From assembly GCA_030141605.1 (NCBI GenBank), contig JAQGDQ010001004.1, positions 1-45,000 of the forward strand: a DNA stretch of 45,000 nt. Direction: 5' to 3'. The DNA comes from Tubiluchus corallicola (taxonomy: Eukaryota > Priapulida > Priapulimorpha > Priapulimorphida > Tubiluchidae). The notes under the pieces were generated by a model that had not been told where the DNA came from, ran no database searches, and saw only the letters and a list, made by a program, of their open reading frames with translations. Position numbers and translations under genes: made by a program. This document shows, one piece after another, positions 32,600 through 43,499 of the stretch (positions within the stretch are counted from its first letter, which is position 1; each line of letters begins with the position of its first letter).

Positions 32600-33020
32600 A
32601 ATAGTCAGCACGAGCAACGCACAAAGCAACGAACACATTATCCGAGATCACTTGAGTAAGACAGCTGCCCAGCGTTAATTACTGTAAATTTTCCTATAAC
32701 GCTTTACCTTTGAAGCATGACTGAATCTTCCTGTAAAGGGAAGCCGCATCCTGGTGGCCATCATTGCGTGTATTCTTGTTTGCTCTTAATTAAAAATTCG
32801 GCCACCCTTCCGACCGATGCAGTTATTCAATCCAAGGAATTGATTGAAGTCCATGATTACTGTGTGTCAATCACTAGCAAGAGTCATTGAGCGGATACAG
32901 CATATAGTCGCGAGTAATTATTTGATGAGGTCCTCCACCAAAGAGAGCCTCTTCACTGAAAGCAAAGAACGACAATATTGTTCAGATTGGAGCCGCAATT
33001 AGGCTTTTCATCGCGCTGTT
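32600..33020. promoter_or_regulatory. Candidate cis-regulatory island
   Basis: This stretch is complex, non-repetitive and dense in homeodomain/TALE-type words: TTAATTA repeats, GGAATTGATTGAAG, CCATGATTACTG, TGTGTCAATCACTAG (reverse TGATTGACA, a Pbx/Meis-type site), GAGTAATTATTTGATGAGG. It has no open frame with splice sites. It stands out from the simple-repeat surroundings, as conserved enhancers do, but conservation cannot be seen from a single sequence. Confidence 0.25.
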
Positions 33021-33131
33021 TTTATTCACTATCATCGTTTGCTTAATGCAAAAAATTTCAGCAAAGTGTGTTATTGTTGGGGTTATGTGTTGTCGCATAG
33101 AATAACCTTGCAAAAAAACTACGCAGTGTAA

Positions 33132-33410
33132 GTTTTTTTAGTTTTAGTTTAGTTCAGTTCAGTTCAGTTCAGCTCAGCTCAGCTCAGCTCAGCTCAGCTC
33201 AGCTCAGCTCAGCTCAGCTCAGCTCAGCTCAGCTCAGCTCAGCTCAGCTCAGCTCAGCTCAGCTCAGCTCAGCTCAGCTCAGCTCAGCTCAGCTCAGCTC
33301 AGCTCAGCTCAGTTCAGTTCAGCTCAGTTCAGTTCAGTTCAGCTCAGCTCAATTCAGCTCAGTTCAGTTCAGTTCAGTTCAGTTCAGTTCAGTTCAGTTC
33401 AGTTTAGTTG
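33132..33410. repeat. Pentanucleotide array (AGCTC/AGTTC)n
   Basis: About 51 pentamers from 33151 to 33405. The core is 28 uninterrupted AGCTC units (33171-33310), flanked on both sides by AGTTC units and then by AGTTT-type words. Each core unit has the palindrome AGCT. On the minus strand the array directly follows the 3' end of a LINE remnant. Confidence 0.95.
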
Positions 33411-33414
33411 ACAC

Positions 33415-33990
33415 CCATTAAATACTAAAATAAGATAAATAAAAACATTAAATTATTGTCATTCACTGAATAAAAATAGTCATTAGGGTGCGGAAGAGAC
33501 GCGCAGAGATATACTGCTTAAGTGCGCCTTTGAATGTTATACAACATTACAGAATGTTCTAAATAAAGGAATATTAAACAATGCAATTTGTTTGCATGTG
33601 CCAAACATTATACAAATACTGATTTAAGTCCAAAGTGCTTAAACGTTTCCGGAAAAATTTATTGTACATAGCAGTGACCAAAGGATGTCCGTTTGCATGA
33701 GATGATAGGGAATTCTATATTGACACTACACGGTTTGAGAAGAAATGAGGAAACTAGTTTTGGAAACGCGTTTCACGTATTATCGGTTATTACAAAGCTA
33801 AAAAACATGTCAGAGTCTATATCCACTTCTTTGTATATGATATTATAACAAATGACTGTCGTTTTTAGAGACGTCTTTCTTCAAGAGATTCTAAATCTAG
33901 TAACTTTAGCCTTTCATGGTAAGATACATAATTTAGTACACAAAGTATCAAACCAATCTTTATTAACGCTGACAATTTCATATTCAACAA
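33415..33990 (-). pseudogene. Degraded LINE, C-terminal region and 3' end
   Basis: On the minus strand 33930-33865 reads YVSYHERLKLLDLESLEERR and L, then stop. A shifted frame continues with VDIDSDMFFSFVITDNT near 33810-33760, and another with words like the usual FLISSQTV near 33730. The series YeeRLkxLdLxsLexRR, then a (V)DIDSDxFFsF block, is the conserved region downstream of the reverse transcriptase in many animal LINEs. At least two frameshifts and several stops show it is dead. The 3' end runs through TGACAATAATTTAATG to GGGTGTCAACTAAACTG and into the pentamer array on its 3' side. The element is 5'-truncated; its upstream body is not readable beyond about 33990. Confidence 0.65.
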
Positions 33991-35091
33991 ATGTCGCAAA
34001 TGGAATTAATAATTAACAGACAGTAAAAACCAAAAGAAACAGAAGACATGATTAGTTTTGGAACCAGAATGAGGTGTCACGAGTCAATTTGCATGGACGT
34101 TTTTTCTTGCCCAAAAGTATGATTAAGCACAAATATTACAGGCGAACACCAGTGTTACAATCTCCATCAGCTTCATTCATTCAAGATAATTGCTTATGAT
34201 GGATGCGAATGATTTTAAAGGAAGCTTCGGCAAGATCTGCGAGAATGGAGACGCTCATGCATTATTTATCATGAAGCCGTGGGATTTTTTTGAATTTTGG
34301 CGAGGATAATAAAACGACCAGCGACGAGATAAAACAGCTGAATTGTTAAACAAGATTGCCACAACAAACAAAGAATTAGAAACCGCAGGGATGTAGATGC
34401 TGTACATGATCACTTCATTCCATCAGACGAAGATGAACTGTAGAGCTCTACGCCTTTCGCAAAAACGTTTATTGCGCAAGAAAATACCAAGTAACTCAGA
34501 AAGCACACAGTGGTAACATGGAGTTCCCTAATAATAAGTTTCCTTAGATTCGATCTGAGAAAATTATGAACTGCTTCGGGATTCTGCTATGACTAAAACA
34601 TTGAACATTTAGATACCTAGAAACTAATACGTAATAAACTTAGGTATTGCCCTGGAGAAAGACTTGGTAATTAGTACTGCATGGCGGTTTAAATTTAATA
34701 AGATTGATAATATTATATTTGTTATGATAATATTGCACGTGTGAATTTTAATTCACCTTTACGGGAGGCAAGTGTGCAATGTGTAACTGGAACTTTGACT
34801 CTGCCAATATTTGGCATGAATAATGGGTTATGTGTACGCTATTCAAGTTATGCCAGCACTTACTTAAATTGACTCATCAGCAGACTGAGTATCAATCCAT
34901 TCACACACTTTTCTTCTTCCTTTTTCCACTTTCCTTGATTTTTTTTCTTATCTTTCTTTCACATTTTCCTTTCTTGCCTTCTTTGTTTGCATGTCTGATT
35001 GGGCTTGGCAGGTCGGACGCCTCACTGCTTTTTTACATACTCTTGTACACAGATTCCCCTCCTTGTTTCACATTTCAGGTTTATACAATCT
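33991..35091. other. Non-coding stretch left of the hAT element
   Basis: Unique sequence. A T/C-rich run at 34910-34980 gives a Phe/Leu-rich frame (34830-35177) that crosses into the transposon and is not supported as a gene. Confidence 0.4.
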
Positions 35092-35099
35092 ACTATAAC
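35092..35099 (+). repeat. hAT target site duplication, left
   Basis: ACTATAAC, identical to 36416-36423 on the other side of the element. Confidence 0.9.
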
Positions 35100-36415
35100 C
35101 AGGGCACTTTATTTATGACTTTAGTCATAAATTGCATAAATAGCTTATTTAATACTAATTTCAGATTTTATTTATGACTATTTATGACGTGTCAAATTTT
35201 GACCAAAAATGCCATCCTGAGCTAAAAGAAATACATATTTTTAATCAGAATCTTGTATTTTGCCTTTCTTCGTTCTTCATTACATTAAAATGTAATAAAA
35301 ATGTCTACTTTCATCATTCCAAGGCCTGAAGTTTCTCGTATTGTTTTGCATGCAGGCATCCCTCCAGACTGAAATCCGTGATCGTGTTTATAATAATTAT
35401 AGTATCGGTTTTAATTTGTTTAGGATGACCTATAAAATTACTGCTCATAAAAATCAATCTATTAATTAATTCGTACAGTCACAATTCGTAGCCACAATTA
35501 GTACAAGTAAATAATGTATTTTTTTAAATATCGATTTTAAATTTAATGTTGGAAAATACTATTGGCTATTACATCTTTCTAGGGAACCGTCACGTATGTT
35601 TTCTAATTAAAATTACATTAAGCAAAATAACTAAACAAGAAAAACAGTTAAATTTTAATGACAATGAAGCAACAAATTCTCCCAAAGATAAAATATGCTC
35701 AAATTCTAGCAGACGGCATTATTCTTATTTCTTGAGGATGAGGCAGTAAGGCACGGGAAACGCTTGCGGCAAACTCGAGCTAAAACCTACACCCAAGCCA
35801 TTGACTTACGCCGCTTACGGGTAAGCATCGAAGTTCGGTTCGATTCGAATTCGAAAGTCACAAATTCGGTTCGATTCGAATTCGCTTTCTGGTAGAGAAT
35901 GCTCACCCCTAACGCCGCTAGGATGAGAAAGGCACTGAAATGAACGTGCAAAGAAAAGAATTAGAAGTGTAGATTTCTGTTATTGTGCAGAGCGTAGGTT
36001 TGAGGCGGCAGAACTTTAGGACATTAAAATAGGTAAGCTGTCTTTAATTCAAATTTTCGATGGAACGACAACGATTCTGTCGGTGCCTATTTATTTTTTC
36101 GCGGTAACGCGCTCATTTACTTTTTATTATTTAGGTTGCTTCTAGACGAGTTAATGACAGATAAACGCATCAGTTAGACAGTCTCAGTTACTGTGTTAGT
36201 CCACCAAACAGTCACGCGCAAGCTTCTTATGGACTGCCTGTGTGTGTGGGAGAGAGAGAGAGAGAGAGACGGTGGAAACAGTTTTCTGTACTGAATTTTT
36301 TGTTCCATTCATCGGGAAATGATTATTTTTCTTTCGTTATTTATGACAAATTTGAAATCTTATTTATGACTATTTATGACTATTTTGCAAGAAAAGTCAT
36401 AAATAAAGTGCCCTG
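35100..36415. mobile_element. Non-autonomous hAT-superfamily transposon, 1,316 bp
   Basis: The ends are perfect 23-bp inverted repeats that begin CAGGGCACTTTATTTATGAC at 35100 and end with the reverse complement at 36415. They are flanked by identical 8-bp target duplications ACTATAAC (35092-35099 and 36416-36423). Eight-base duplications and a CAGGG start are hallmarks of hAT elements. Subterminal copies of TTATTTATGACTATTTATGA lie at about 35168 and 36360 in the same orientation, suitable as transposase binding sites. No transposase motif (RW, DDE, hAT dimerisation region) is present; the longest frame, 67 codons at 35546-35749, resembles nothing I know. The element must depend on a transposase in trans. 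The intact duplication and repeats suggest a fairly recent insertion. It carries a (GA)n run at 36249-36269 and a nested smaller element. Confidence 0.9.
35816..35911. mobile_element. Nested 96-bp hAT-like MITE
   Basis: The segment begins TACGGGTAAGCAT and ends with the reverse complement of TAGGGGTGAGCAT, an 11/13 terminal match; GGGTGAGCA-type ends are common in hAT elements. It is flanked on both sides by ACGCCGCT (35808-35815 and 35912-35919), an 8-bp direct repeat as expected for hAT. Inside, TTCGGTTCGATTCGAATTCG occurs twice (starting about 35834 and 35864). At 96 bp it is little more than two ends, so it would have been moved by a foreign transposase. Confidence 0.6.
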
Positions 36416-36423
36416 ACTATAAC
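36416..36423 (+). repeat. hAT target site duplication, right
   Basis: ACTATAAC, identical to 35092-35099. Confidence 0.9.
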
Positions 36424-37244
36424 CTTCTTAAACTGCTACAATAGTATTGTCATAAATTGATGCTGTTTGCAATCATCATACTTATTAGCTTGAACTAAAA
36501 ATATAAAAATGATTACTACTATGGATACGCTATTGATGTGAGATAAATAAACAGACATTGAATAGTTCGTTCATTCGTTGATTTTCATACCTGCTGCTTG
36601 TTTGTTTATCGGTTGGTTGTCTTGTTACTTGCTCAAGTAAGGCCCATTACAGACACGCAATTTTAAGCTGCAGCAATTTTACTGGTGTACCAAAACCGTG
36701 CGTAATTTTATATTGCGCAACTGGCACTATGAAGCTTGAATAGGTTGCATGTATTTGTGCATTATTAATTCATATAAAAAGTCCTTGGCTGACTCTATAA
36801 CTCATATAAAAAGTCCTTGGCTGACTCTATAACTAGCCAGTGATTACTGAAAAAATAAGCTCTACGACGACTTACGAAACCCATCCCAGAAAATTCTTTG
36901 GTTATTGTGGGATGAGACCAAGTAAATTTCATATTGCTGCGTCAAGTGCAGAAAAAATACTACCTCAGAAAAACAACCCGTATTTTTGGGCTTCTCTTAC
37001 TGCTTAATGTAATGGCCCTTTATGGGCATGTTTTACAACATAATCTATGCAAAATTGAAGTACACTCAGATATCAGCTGTAATATACTAGCAAACATTAC
37101 CTTGGGAACAAAAACTGCAAAAAAAGTGAATAAATGAGAGCACCTGTGCAGTTAAAAGACTCGAAATCCAAGTACAAACGTTGCTTAGTCGTCTTAGTTC
37201 ATATGAAGAGGTTAAATTATATTTAGTCGTCCGAATGTTTTAGC
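36424..37244. other. Non-coding stretch with a perfect 32-bp duplication
   Basis: Apart from the 32-bp tandem duplication at 36770-36833 it looks unique. A 67-codon frame (36934-37137) has no recognisable feature. Confidence 0.4.
36770..36833 (+). repeat. Perfect 32-bp tandem duplication
   Basis: 36770-36801 and 36802-36833 are identical and start TCATATAAAAAGTCCTTGGC. The lack of any difference implies a recent event. Each copy has a TATAAAAAG word. Confidence 0.9.
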
Positions 37245-37292
37245 ATGTCGTATCCTGGAGAGGGCGTGAAGTCGGTGAAGCATCTTTCGAAG
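37245..37292 (+). CDS. Candidate first coding exon, 16 codons
   Basis: An ATG with A at -3 region (TTTAGCATGTCG) opens MSYPGEGVKSVKHLSK and ends after a whole codon at AAG followed by GTAAGT, a perfect donor. The codons look protein-like compared with surrounding AT-rich sequence. The next exon would need to start in phase 0; one such candidate with a good acceptor is at 42858, which would give an intron of about 5.6 kb, but intermediate exons or an end beyond the window are equally possible. I do not recognise the peptide. Supported only by start context and donor. Confidence 0.3.
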
Positions 37293-37486
37293 GTAAGTAC
37301 ACTGAAGTTGATTATTTTACAAAATCCAGTGAAATATCGTTACCGAACGTCACTCGTAGAACTTTTGTGAAAAAACGATAGTTAGGCTGTTATTTACTTT
37401 AAATACTTAGTTGTAAAATTTTTGTACTTAAATACTTATAGTAAACTGTTCTTTAGCTTAGTAAACTTACTTTGTTTTAAGATAAT

Positions 37487-37720
37487 TTACTTGCCACAAA
37501 CTTGAGGGGCACCGCATTTGCAGATCATTCTGTTAATTCGTCTATCCATCTCTTCGTCCAAGGAATCACACAGCGAATGGTCCCACAGCTCATTCAATGT
37601 TAACGAACAGATAAGCGATCTATCGCCATAAATAAATTTATGATGATCTCCCGGGTGTTTTGAAACGATTTTGCGGGTTGCTTTGTGGCTGAGGTGTACT
37701 TTTTCAGATCCGCGCCCCAC
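37487..37720 (-). CDS. Candidate terminal exon with CxCGxxxxC motif, unknown function
   Basis: The minus frame reads from about 37720 (GRGSEKVHLSHKATRKIVSK) through a charged middle to MICKCGAPQVCGK and TAA at 37487. No ATG opens it; an acceptor-like TTTGCATTACAAG precedes the frame, so it would be a downstream exon of a minus-strand gene lying to the right. Residue content (Lys, Asp, Glu, Arg, few low-complexity runs) is protein-like. The final CKCGAPQxC recalls the post-SET zinc-binding motif CxCxxxxC of histone lysine methyltransferases, but no SET-domain motifs (NHxC, GWG) precede it, so no such claim is made. No AATAAA is seen soon after the stop. It lies inside the possible intron of the plus-strand exon at 37245. 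Confidence 0.35.
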   Translation of the reverse strand: MGRGSEKVHLSHKATRKIVSKHPGDHHKFIYGDRSLICSLTLNELWDHSLCDSLDEEMDRRINRMICKCGAPQVCGK

Positions 37721-40670
37721 TTGTAATGCAAATATCGGAAAACATAATGCAATGAGTACAACTCATCATTTACACTATCAAAAAAACAAGCAAAAAATGC
37801 CTACAAAACGCTTGTTAAAGCAAAATCCACAACTGACATAAATAACTATGATAAAGAAAATAAGACTACGACGTTTATACAGGAAAGAGCCATCCTCTAG
37901 AAATCAACATGGTGTTTATTAAACGCGGATGATCGTTTTCACAGCAACTGTCATTATTTTTGGCTATGGAAAATGCAATTATGTATAAATAGTGATTTAT
38001 TCTCCTAACACTTATTACAGTGATAACATGTTTTTCCCACTATGTAGACTTTGCTTGTGTTACAATGCTTGCTGTAACTATGATCCTTGCCTGAATCTCA
38101 TATATAAGGTCCAATTTTTTACGTTTTCTTTATGAACCTCTTTCTAAGTTGTTTTCAAATGTATTCTGACAATTTATATTTTGCTCTTGATTTTGCCACG
38201 AGATTTTTTGCTTTGGTTTGTAATATAAAAAAATGTATTAATCCCTTGTTTTGGCTTGATTTCCAGCATTGACAGTGACAGTTGCTGATGAAACTATCGT
38301 CTGCGCTTAGTAAGCGCCATACCACGTTTATATTTTGATTGAATTGTATTGTGCAATTAGTTATACAAAGTTTTAAATAGCTAACTCTTATTAATCAGAC
38401 TTATATTACACTTTTATGGTCGTGTCAAATTTCTGTTCTTGCATGATTTCTGTTCTTACCAAGACTTTGTGTGTGCATTTTCAATATCGGCTGTAGATTT
38501 CATAAATTCTTGGCATTTTTGCATTCATGCTTTACTTGTGTGATTGTTGGAGCTCTGGCCTAATAGATGATTATTGACGTAATGAGCGTGTGTTCATCCA
38601 ACTCTACTGCTTCGCAGGACCAGGCAGCTGCTGCTTCAGGATTCCCGGACAGAAATGTTTATGAACTTTGGTCATAATTCCTACATATTCGTTTACCATT
38701 TATAACTTCATAAAACCGAATGTGTAACATTTTTACTGAACCGCTAAGACATACCTGCCATAAGTACTTTTTTCTGTCACCTGTTTTGACCTTTATTGCG
38801 CACCTCTGCTTATCAGATGAGGAATAATAGTGGAAAAACGTAAAAATATTAACCAGGTTTCTGGTATTAAAGAAACGTTTACTGCTGCTTTCGAGGAGAA
38901 GATTGTACATCTTTATTATACAGCTATAGTATACGAACGTTGCCAAGACTCAGGGTCCCACAGCCACAAATACATAAATCGACAGTCTTTCAATGTAAGA
39001 AGGATGTCTTAGCGTTTAGTACTCTCATTGCAAAACACTCTTTGCAAAACTGAAAAAACTGAAAAAAACTTGAAAGAAAGCTTTCGCCAGAAACGTAGCT
39101 AGACCTAAGCGAGGAAACGACCTAACGGCATGCGGAATAACGTCTCTTAACGGCTAAGGTATGTGATTTCTGGCAGACAGACAGACAAACAAATACAGAT
39201 GCTCTTGTTTTTGCATCCAATTGATTCAAAATCTAAAAAGTTTTTGTACATCAACCCATTACACAAAGTCTTAGACCTTACGTACGCATCAATACCAAAC
39301 AAAGTACAAACCAATGAAGGCTTTTTGCGAATATTATTCTTCCTAGAAAATTCAATAGCTTCTAAATTTTCAGCAGCTTGACAGTTAACAACAATTTCGC
39401 TTCATACAATGTTTTATCAACCAGGAACTACACATGTGGTCGTAACAGAAAATCTCTCCAGGCAAATAAAAGATTCTCTCGGTATTTTCTTCTGAAATTA
39501 ACCTTATGCAAACACGGCCTTTATGGATTTCTTCGCCAAACAGTTTAGGATGTCCGCTAGAAAACCTAACGGACGTTGCGAGATTTTCGCAGGCTGGCAA
39601 AACATAACGTGAAATCGATGCAGTAAAATGCGCATGTTACAAGAATAAAAGTCGTGAATGAAACACCATTTAAACGATATAACCTTGTGTAAAACGCGAG
39701 ATAAGGATAAATGTGTATAATACGTCGAATTTGTAAAATCCTTGAAGTTGAATAGGAACTAAACACCTTTGAAAGAAGATAGTAAAAATGTCACATTGAG
39801 CAGTTGTATAAATTTAGACCATAAGTTGAAATGCCTCGTGTTTGCATTGCTAGACTGCTGGACTCACAAAAAAGTAAAGCAACAGAGGGTACAATGTTCT
39901 AATACAATTTTAATAATCTGTTGTATGGCGAACAATGGGCGCCATGTTGTGCAGCAGAAAAATTGCATTCGATTGTGTGGCAAAACAGCTCAAGATTAAG
40001 TAAAACTTTATGCAAGTTAGCAGTCTCCCTTTGCGCAAGCGTGGCATTTAAATCTATGATTCTGACTAACTGATGGCCACGATAAATGACAGATAAATGT
40101 GTATGTATCATGTATGTGATTTATTGACCAACAAAATGATAATAACGTTACAAATTAAAGGGTAGATATAACAAGTTAGTCTACAGCAAGACTCATCATT
40201 CACCACTACATCAGTGGCGTCACTAAAATACAATTTGGGCGCATGTTTAAAACTTTTAGCAAAATAATTGGCTAGCATTACACACAAAAGAGCAAATTAG
40301 CATCTTATAGTTAATTATAGACATTTAGGGAAAACATAACACACATGAAACATTTATGTACACACTCGACGTGTTTATAAGTATCATTATAAAAAACTTA
40401 TGCAAATACTGGTCACTGCTTTTCAAATTTTAGTACAAACGCTCAGCAGCATACATCATTGTACTCCATCATGCTACAACAGTAATTTTTTAAAGGTCCG
40501 CGAACACCCTGGTAGACACTTGCTGTTAAAATTCACTACTCACCTCGTCCTTCTCATAACATTGTCTCATCAAGAACATTTGCCTCTTTTCATTTCTTGC
40601 ACTTTTGTATCATATTTTGTGTGTAACATAAAATTTTCTAGAGCCCCAAATCGTCCACCTCCTTTTACAT
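37721..40670. other. Non-coding stretch
   Basis: About 3 kb of AT-rich sequence. Several 60-95 codon frames exist on both strands, but they overlap one another and lack splice-site support or recognisable motifs. Confidence 0.4.
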
Positions 40671-40672
40671 CG

Positions 40673-40724
40673 TAGTACCACCTGATTCTTACGACAAAAA
40701 GTCCGCTGAAAGGGGGTGGTACTA
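40673..40724. repeat. 10-bp perfect inverted repeat with 32-base loop
   Basis: TAGTACCACC (40673-40682) pairs with GGTGGTACTA (40715-40724). The surrounding bases do not extend the pairing, and there is no clear target duplication, so this is a hairpin of unknown meaning. Confidence 0.5.
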
Positions 40725-41459
40725 GGTAGGGTACCTGCATTATATACGTTGACTGGGCCCAGCCCTTCAAAAGGGTTTTTGAAGTTGTCTTGGACTCAGT
40801 GATAGCACTCAGATATACTTGAACCTGGCAGTGTGGAATAAACTAGCTTAGTCAGTGTTAAAGAGCAAAGGACAACAGAAGTTCTGAAGAATGTCAATTG
40901 GGAGTAAGCTAACTTACTCTCCTTAGCATTAATATAATAATAATGGCTACAAGTTTCGGCGTGCAGAAGCTGCTGACAACGCTCTATACTGTACACTGGA
41001 ATGTTATTGCATTTTCGTTTAAAATCCTCTGGCTCCAGTGGTTAAAACACAAGAAAACACCCTTCATAAATAAAGCTTCAAAATTCGTTCTGAAATTTTA
41101 TATCATTTAAATGTTGTCTTATTGCATACAGGGTTTGGCAGTAACGCTATATAAAACTTTTCAATTTAAACGCCAGCGATGACCGTTGGTCATAGCCATT
41201 TTAATGGTAACTCGTTTGAAACAAATTTCATGTAGATAACATTGCGCAAAGTTTGAAAAAATAATCATCAGAACATTCATTGTGCGCTCGTTGCTAATTA
41301 AGCAAAAGTTTAAATAAATGTTGACTGTTGTGTTGTGCTAGTGAAGTACACTGTAAAAGTAGTTGTAGATTATTATGTAACTGTGTAGCAGAAACAGCGA
41401 AGATCTGAGTAGGATAAACTCCTGCTGCTCCATCTGCTGCTACTATTACATACAGCTTT

Positions 41460-42130
41460 GTTATCTTAATTACGCGATTTCATTATCATCCGCGGACAAT
41501 TAAAACGAAACTTAATTCATCGGCGCTTCTGAAATCATCTTCGAGCTTTGTGGAAACCGTTTCAACGTCAAGTCTTAATTAGAATAAAATCTCTGGAGAA
41601 GACAGCTATTGCCTGTTTGCATAATAGGTTCAATTTGAATACGTAAAAGCAATAGTAATTAAAACATTTTACTGCACTCGCTTGAGTGGTTTCGCTGAAC
41701 CCTTGAAATCTTCTTTCACGCTCCGCTATAACCGTGAAGTGTTATATTTCTAACAAGATTATCTCAGAATTGCTTAACCGCCGACAGGAAGATCTGCAGC
41801 AAAAACCATTAATGAACTCTTATCAGTTATGTCACGCGCATAAAACACAGTAAGTAGTTCGTGGCGAAAGAGTTAAGTTAAGTAGTTCTTCGTAATTGAT
41901 CGTCACCCTAGAGCGTTATTCGTTCAAATTGACGGGCGCATTAATAAGGGACTTCTGCCGTAAAGAGTTCTGACTAAAATATCTACAAACGGCAACGTTC
42001 GAGAAAAATTGTGAACAGCTGCGATAAATTGGGATGCTCAGTAAAGGAAGCTTTAAAATATTGACGTTTAATGGAGGTTGTAAGCACCCCTCTTATTCGA
42101 GTTGGATCTGACTGAGTGGTTCTCGATGTG
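41460..42130. promoter_or_regulatory. Candidate cis-regulatory island
   Basis: Complex, non-repetitive sequence with TAATTA-type homeodomain words, GATAA/TTATC words (AGATTATC, CTCTTATCAG) and several CpG-containing segments (CATCCGCGGACAATTAAAAC, ATCGGCGCTTCTGAAATC). No coding frame is supportable. The call rests on composition and motif density only. Confidence 0.2.
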
Positions 42131-42457
42131 CCCTCTGGGTGTGCAGTGAATCGTGTAATACAAATCTAAGTACAATTTCATGCTGCAAATCATTACTTCG
42201 TTAGCATTGTACGGAAGCTTCGCGCGCGCAGCATCTTCCTAGCGATGAAGGTGCAGCATCTCTCCAATGATCAACTAGCTGAGATCTTCATTACAGTTGG
42301 GTGGGTGTTGTCGTCCTCGCGCCTGTCACCAAATCAAAATGTCTGAAATGTACCAACAAAATAATACGCAATAAAGCAATTCCTTGATGTGAAATTAAAA
42401 ACTGCCTTCTTTTTGTTAGTAAATTGACAGTCGAATAGAAAGTCGCGTCATAATCTA

Positions 42458-42503
42458 GTAGTAGCAGTAGCAGTAGCAGTAGTAGTAGTAGGAGGAGGAG
42501 GAG
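42458..42503. repeat. Short TAG/CAG/GAG triplet array
   Basis: On the minus strand it reads (TCC)4, (TAC)4 and a (TGCTAC)3-like run, related in composition to the two compound arrays at 26.5 and 28.2 kb. It creates a poly-Leu stretch in a minus frame (42291-42794) that is otherwise featureless. Confidence 0.85.
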
Positions 42504-42857
42504 TTTTTGTGGACGAATTTTTACAACATAATTCTTCCTGTGACGGTTGAGTTCTTTTAATGACAATTTGACTTGGTCCGTGTACCTTCTTATTAAATAA
42601 ACTTCAAAGATGGTTTGACTACACTCGTACATAATCAAAGCACTTGTTTGCAAAAAGGATGTTAAAAAAGCCAAGTCTTGTCCTGTGGCCACAGGTTCAA
42701 GTAAGGGAAATAAAATGACAACACGCATATAGCAGTTAGCAACTGATGGTGTTACGAAGGATTGCAAGAGATTTTTGCACAATTTTCTCCGCACTGCTCA
42801 TTATATTTGATGCTATTTGATTTTTAACCAATATATTTCCTCCTACTTCTCACACAG

Positions 42858-43007
42858 GAAGAAGAAATGCAAGAACGCAAGTGCAAGTTCGTGTTGCGTA
42901 ATTTTGTTTTGTGGTTCCTTAAGAAACAGCCAACCGCTGCAAAAGAAGCCTGCGAGAAATTTAGAAGCCAGAATTGGATTTCTGTACAGGATTGCGTACT
43001 TGATTGA
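42858..43007 (+). CDS. Candidate terminal exon, 49 codons, unknown function
   Basis: A pyrimidine-rich tract and CACACAG acceptor end at 42857. The frame then reads EEEMQERKCKFVLRNFVLWF and continues to SQNWISVQDCVLD and TGA. It starts in phase 0, matching the donor at 37292. The peptide is charged and non-repetitive but matches no family I know. Against it, two other frames (one plus, one minus) are also open across this interval, so an open frame here is weak evidence. It may belong to a gene starting at 37245 or to none. Confidence 0.28.
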   Translation, partial: EEEMQERKCKFVLRNFVLWFLKKQPTAAKEACEKFRSQNWISVQDCVLD

Positions 43008-43009
43008 TA

Positions 43010-43495
43010 AGTGTATTTCTGCAGACAATGAGATTTATCATTGATGAAGAATGACTATATTCAGCATCCATTTTGTGCTCAATACTTTCCATAACTTCAC
43101 AGCATAGATGCAAACAACGATTAGAGAAAATCCGATTGTCTTTTACTTCGTTTTGGGTCTTTGATGAAACTGACTTGTTATCAAGAGTAAAAAATGTTGT
43201 AGTTAAGAAGAGGCTTTCTAAGCCTGGCTGGGAAAACAGTTTTCTTAATTAAATTTTTCGAAATTTTAATTCTGGAGTTTTGATTAAACACAAACATCAA
43301 CCCTCATCTCGACGGCGGGATTTGCCTCAAATGATGAGCGAATTAATTAAACATTAATAATTGCGAGAATGAAGGAAGGATAAGGCAAAATGAACGAAAG
43401 AACGAATGAGCTGTCAGACGGATAGATCATACTCTCTTCAGAGACTCGATGTCATCGCCTGAACTATATTGGGAGTTTCTACGAAAACTCCCTCC
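43010..43495. other. Non-coding stretch before LINE remnant
   Basis: No repeats or genes recognised. It contains a homeodomain-word-rich piece (GCGAATTAATTAAACATTAA) at about 43338. Confidence 0.4.
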
Positions 43496-43499
43496 TGTT

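Noticed and set aside
42291-42794. 167-codon minus frame
   Set aside because: Carries a microsatellite-derived poly-Leu run and has no family features, splice signals or promoter-like context.
42817-43044. 75-codon plus frame overlapping the candidate exon
   Set aside because: Needs no splice site but has low-complexity start and no recognisable motif; the frame following the CACACAG acceptor is slightly better supported, though neither is firm.
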